Source of the DNA: Anaerolineae bacterium
GTDB lineage: Bacteria; Chloroflexota; Anaerolineae; Aggregatilineales; Phototrophicaceae
Direction: 5' to 3'
DNA: 6,383 nucleotides
Assembly: GCA_028284565.1 (NCBI GenBank)
Contig: JANQRM010000008.1
Coordinates: 1 to 6,383 of the forward strand
The translations under genes and the position numbers were made by a program. This document shows, piece by piece, positions 5,725 through 6,383 of this stretch (positions are counted from its first letter, which is position 1; each line of letters begins with the position of its first letter). The notes under the pieces are model-generated. The model had not been told where the DNA came from and searched no databases. It saw only the letters and a list, made by a program, of their open reading frames with translations.

Positions 5725-6383
5725 ATGTCAACACCAACCAATCCCATCCGCGAAGCTGTCCGTGAACGCTACGCCAATTACGCAACATCCAACGAATCCT
5801 GTTGTGCTACCTCATCATGCTGTGGAGGAGAAGCAAATGTCTCACTTGAAGGCACAAAAACTGCCCACGCCAACTTACTCTATGGTGAATCCGCTAATGA
5901 ACTGCCTGTCGATGTCACTGGACTCTCGCTCGGCTGTGGTGATCCAGTCGCCATTGCCAGCCTACAAGCCGGAGAAACCGTCCTCGATTTAGGCAGTGGC
6001 GGTGGAATTGATTGCTTCTTTGCGGCAAAAGCAGTCGGTGAAACAGGTTATGTCATTGGTGTGGATATGACCGATGAGATGCTGACCAAAGCCAATGCCA
6101 ACAAAGCCCAGATGGGTGTCACCAATGTCGAATTCCGTAAAGGTTATATCGAAGATTTGCCCGTTAAAGACAACACTGTCGATATTGTCATGTCCAACTG
6201 TGTCATCAATCTATCCCCCGACAAATCCTCTGTCTTCAGCGAAGCCATCCGTGTCCTCAAGCCCGGCGGACGTGTCTCCATCAGCGACATCGTGAGTGAA
6301 GGCGAATTCAGTGATGCGGTACGTGCGGATATGTCCAAATGGGCAGAATGGGTCACTGGAGCGATTGATGTGAATGACTACAC
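5725..6383 (+). CDS. arsM: arsenite S-adenosylmethionine methyltransferase ArsM, 3'-truncated by window edge
   Basis: The frame is open from ATG 5725 to the window end (219 codons plus two bases), most of a bacterial ArsM of roughly 260-290 residues. The start follows GGAGG by six bases. ArsM methylates trivalent arsenic in the cytoplasm with SAM, yielding methylated and eventually volatile species. Visible parts are VRERYANYA (12-20), the Cys-rich stretch with CC at 26-27 and 32-33, [14 protein letters not shown] (67-80), SAM motif [13 protein letters not shown] (86-97), the acidic GVDMT motif (112-116), [11 protein letters not shown] (157-167) and RVLKPGGR. Cys97 and Cys159 match the arsenic-site cysteines Cys61 and Cys156 of human AS3MT (Cys72 and Cys174 of CmArsM). 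The third, Cys206/Cys224, normally in a pattern like WxxCxxGA, is Trp209 here ([10 protein letters not shown]). The enzyme may therefore methylate with altered range or bind arsenic differently. An operator-like dyad upstream suggests control by ArsR. Confidence 0.93.
   Translation, partial: MSTPTNPIREAVRERYANYATSNESCCATSSCCGGEANVSLEGTKTAHANLLYGESANELPVDVTGLSLGCGDPVAIASLQAGETVLDLGSGGGIDCFFAAKAVGETGYVIGVDMTDEMLTKANANKAQMGVTNVEFRKGYIEDLPVKDNTVDIVMSNCVINLSPDKSSVFSEAIRVLKPGGRVSISDIVSEGEFSDAVRADMSKWAEWVTGAIDVNDY

Noticed and set aside
5693..5992. Plus-strand 99-codon open frame at the start of arsM
   Set aside because: It is in a different frame from arsM, shows no family pattern, and starts inside the operator-like dyad; the arsM frame from 5725 shows clear ArsM motifs throughout.
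6144..6356. Minus-strand open frame opposite arsM
   Set aside because: It is the antisense shadow of a strongly recognised arsM coding region and has no motif of its own.

Overview
The window reads as ordinary chromosomal DNA from a bacterium, most likely a member of the Chloroflexota (Anaerolineae-like). The main clue is a membrane-anchored SH3-like protein with long Thr/Pro-rich spacers, a style common in that phylum. The mid-range base composition and sigma70-type promoters fit but do not prove it, so the placement is an inference. There are no rRNA or tRNA genes, CRISPR arrays, insertion sequences or phage genes.

Layout. (1) Positions 1-1058, plus strand: the 3' three quarters of an alpha-D-phosphohexomutase (phosphoglucomutase/phosphomannomutase), closed by a clear hairpin terminator. 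(2) Positions 1109-3548, minus strand: three tandem genes read right to left. They are a stand-alone response-regulator receiver domain, a one-TM protein with an SH3-like domain and a Thr/Pro-rich tail, and an uncharacterised three-TM protein. Promoter-like elements sit in front of the second and third genes, so they need not form one operon. (3) Positions 3613-5257, plus strand, divergent from the receiver: modA and modB, the binding protein and permease of a molybdate-type ABC importer, overlapping by 20 bases. No modC ATPase gene follows. (4) Positions 5263-6383, plus strand: an arsenic module of an ArsR-family repressor and the first 219 codons of an ArsM arsenite methyltransferase, which runs off the window end and is therefore easy to miss.

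How the parts fit. The arsR gene has a perfect TTGACA-N16-TATAAT promoter whose predicted transcription start falls on or next to the ATG, so the mRNA is probably leaderless. An imperfect dyad, ATATTGA-N6-TCGATAT, lies between its -35 and -10. Almost the same dyad, ATATTGA-N6-TCTATAT, recurs just upstream of the arsM ribosome binding site. This suggests that one repressor controls both genes. The ArsM protein keeps the Cys-rich N-terminus and the motif I and NCVINL cysteines. It has Trp where a third arsenic-binding Cys is expected (Cys206 of human AS3MT, Cys224 of CmArsM). The shared operator and this substitution are the most interesting items here. The modAB genes directly upstream of arsRM may be chance neighbours or may supply Mo for a molybdoenzyme, which this window cannot decide.
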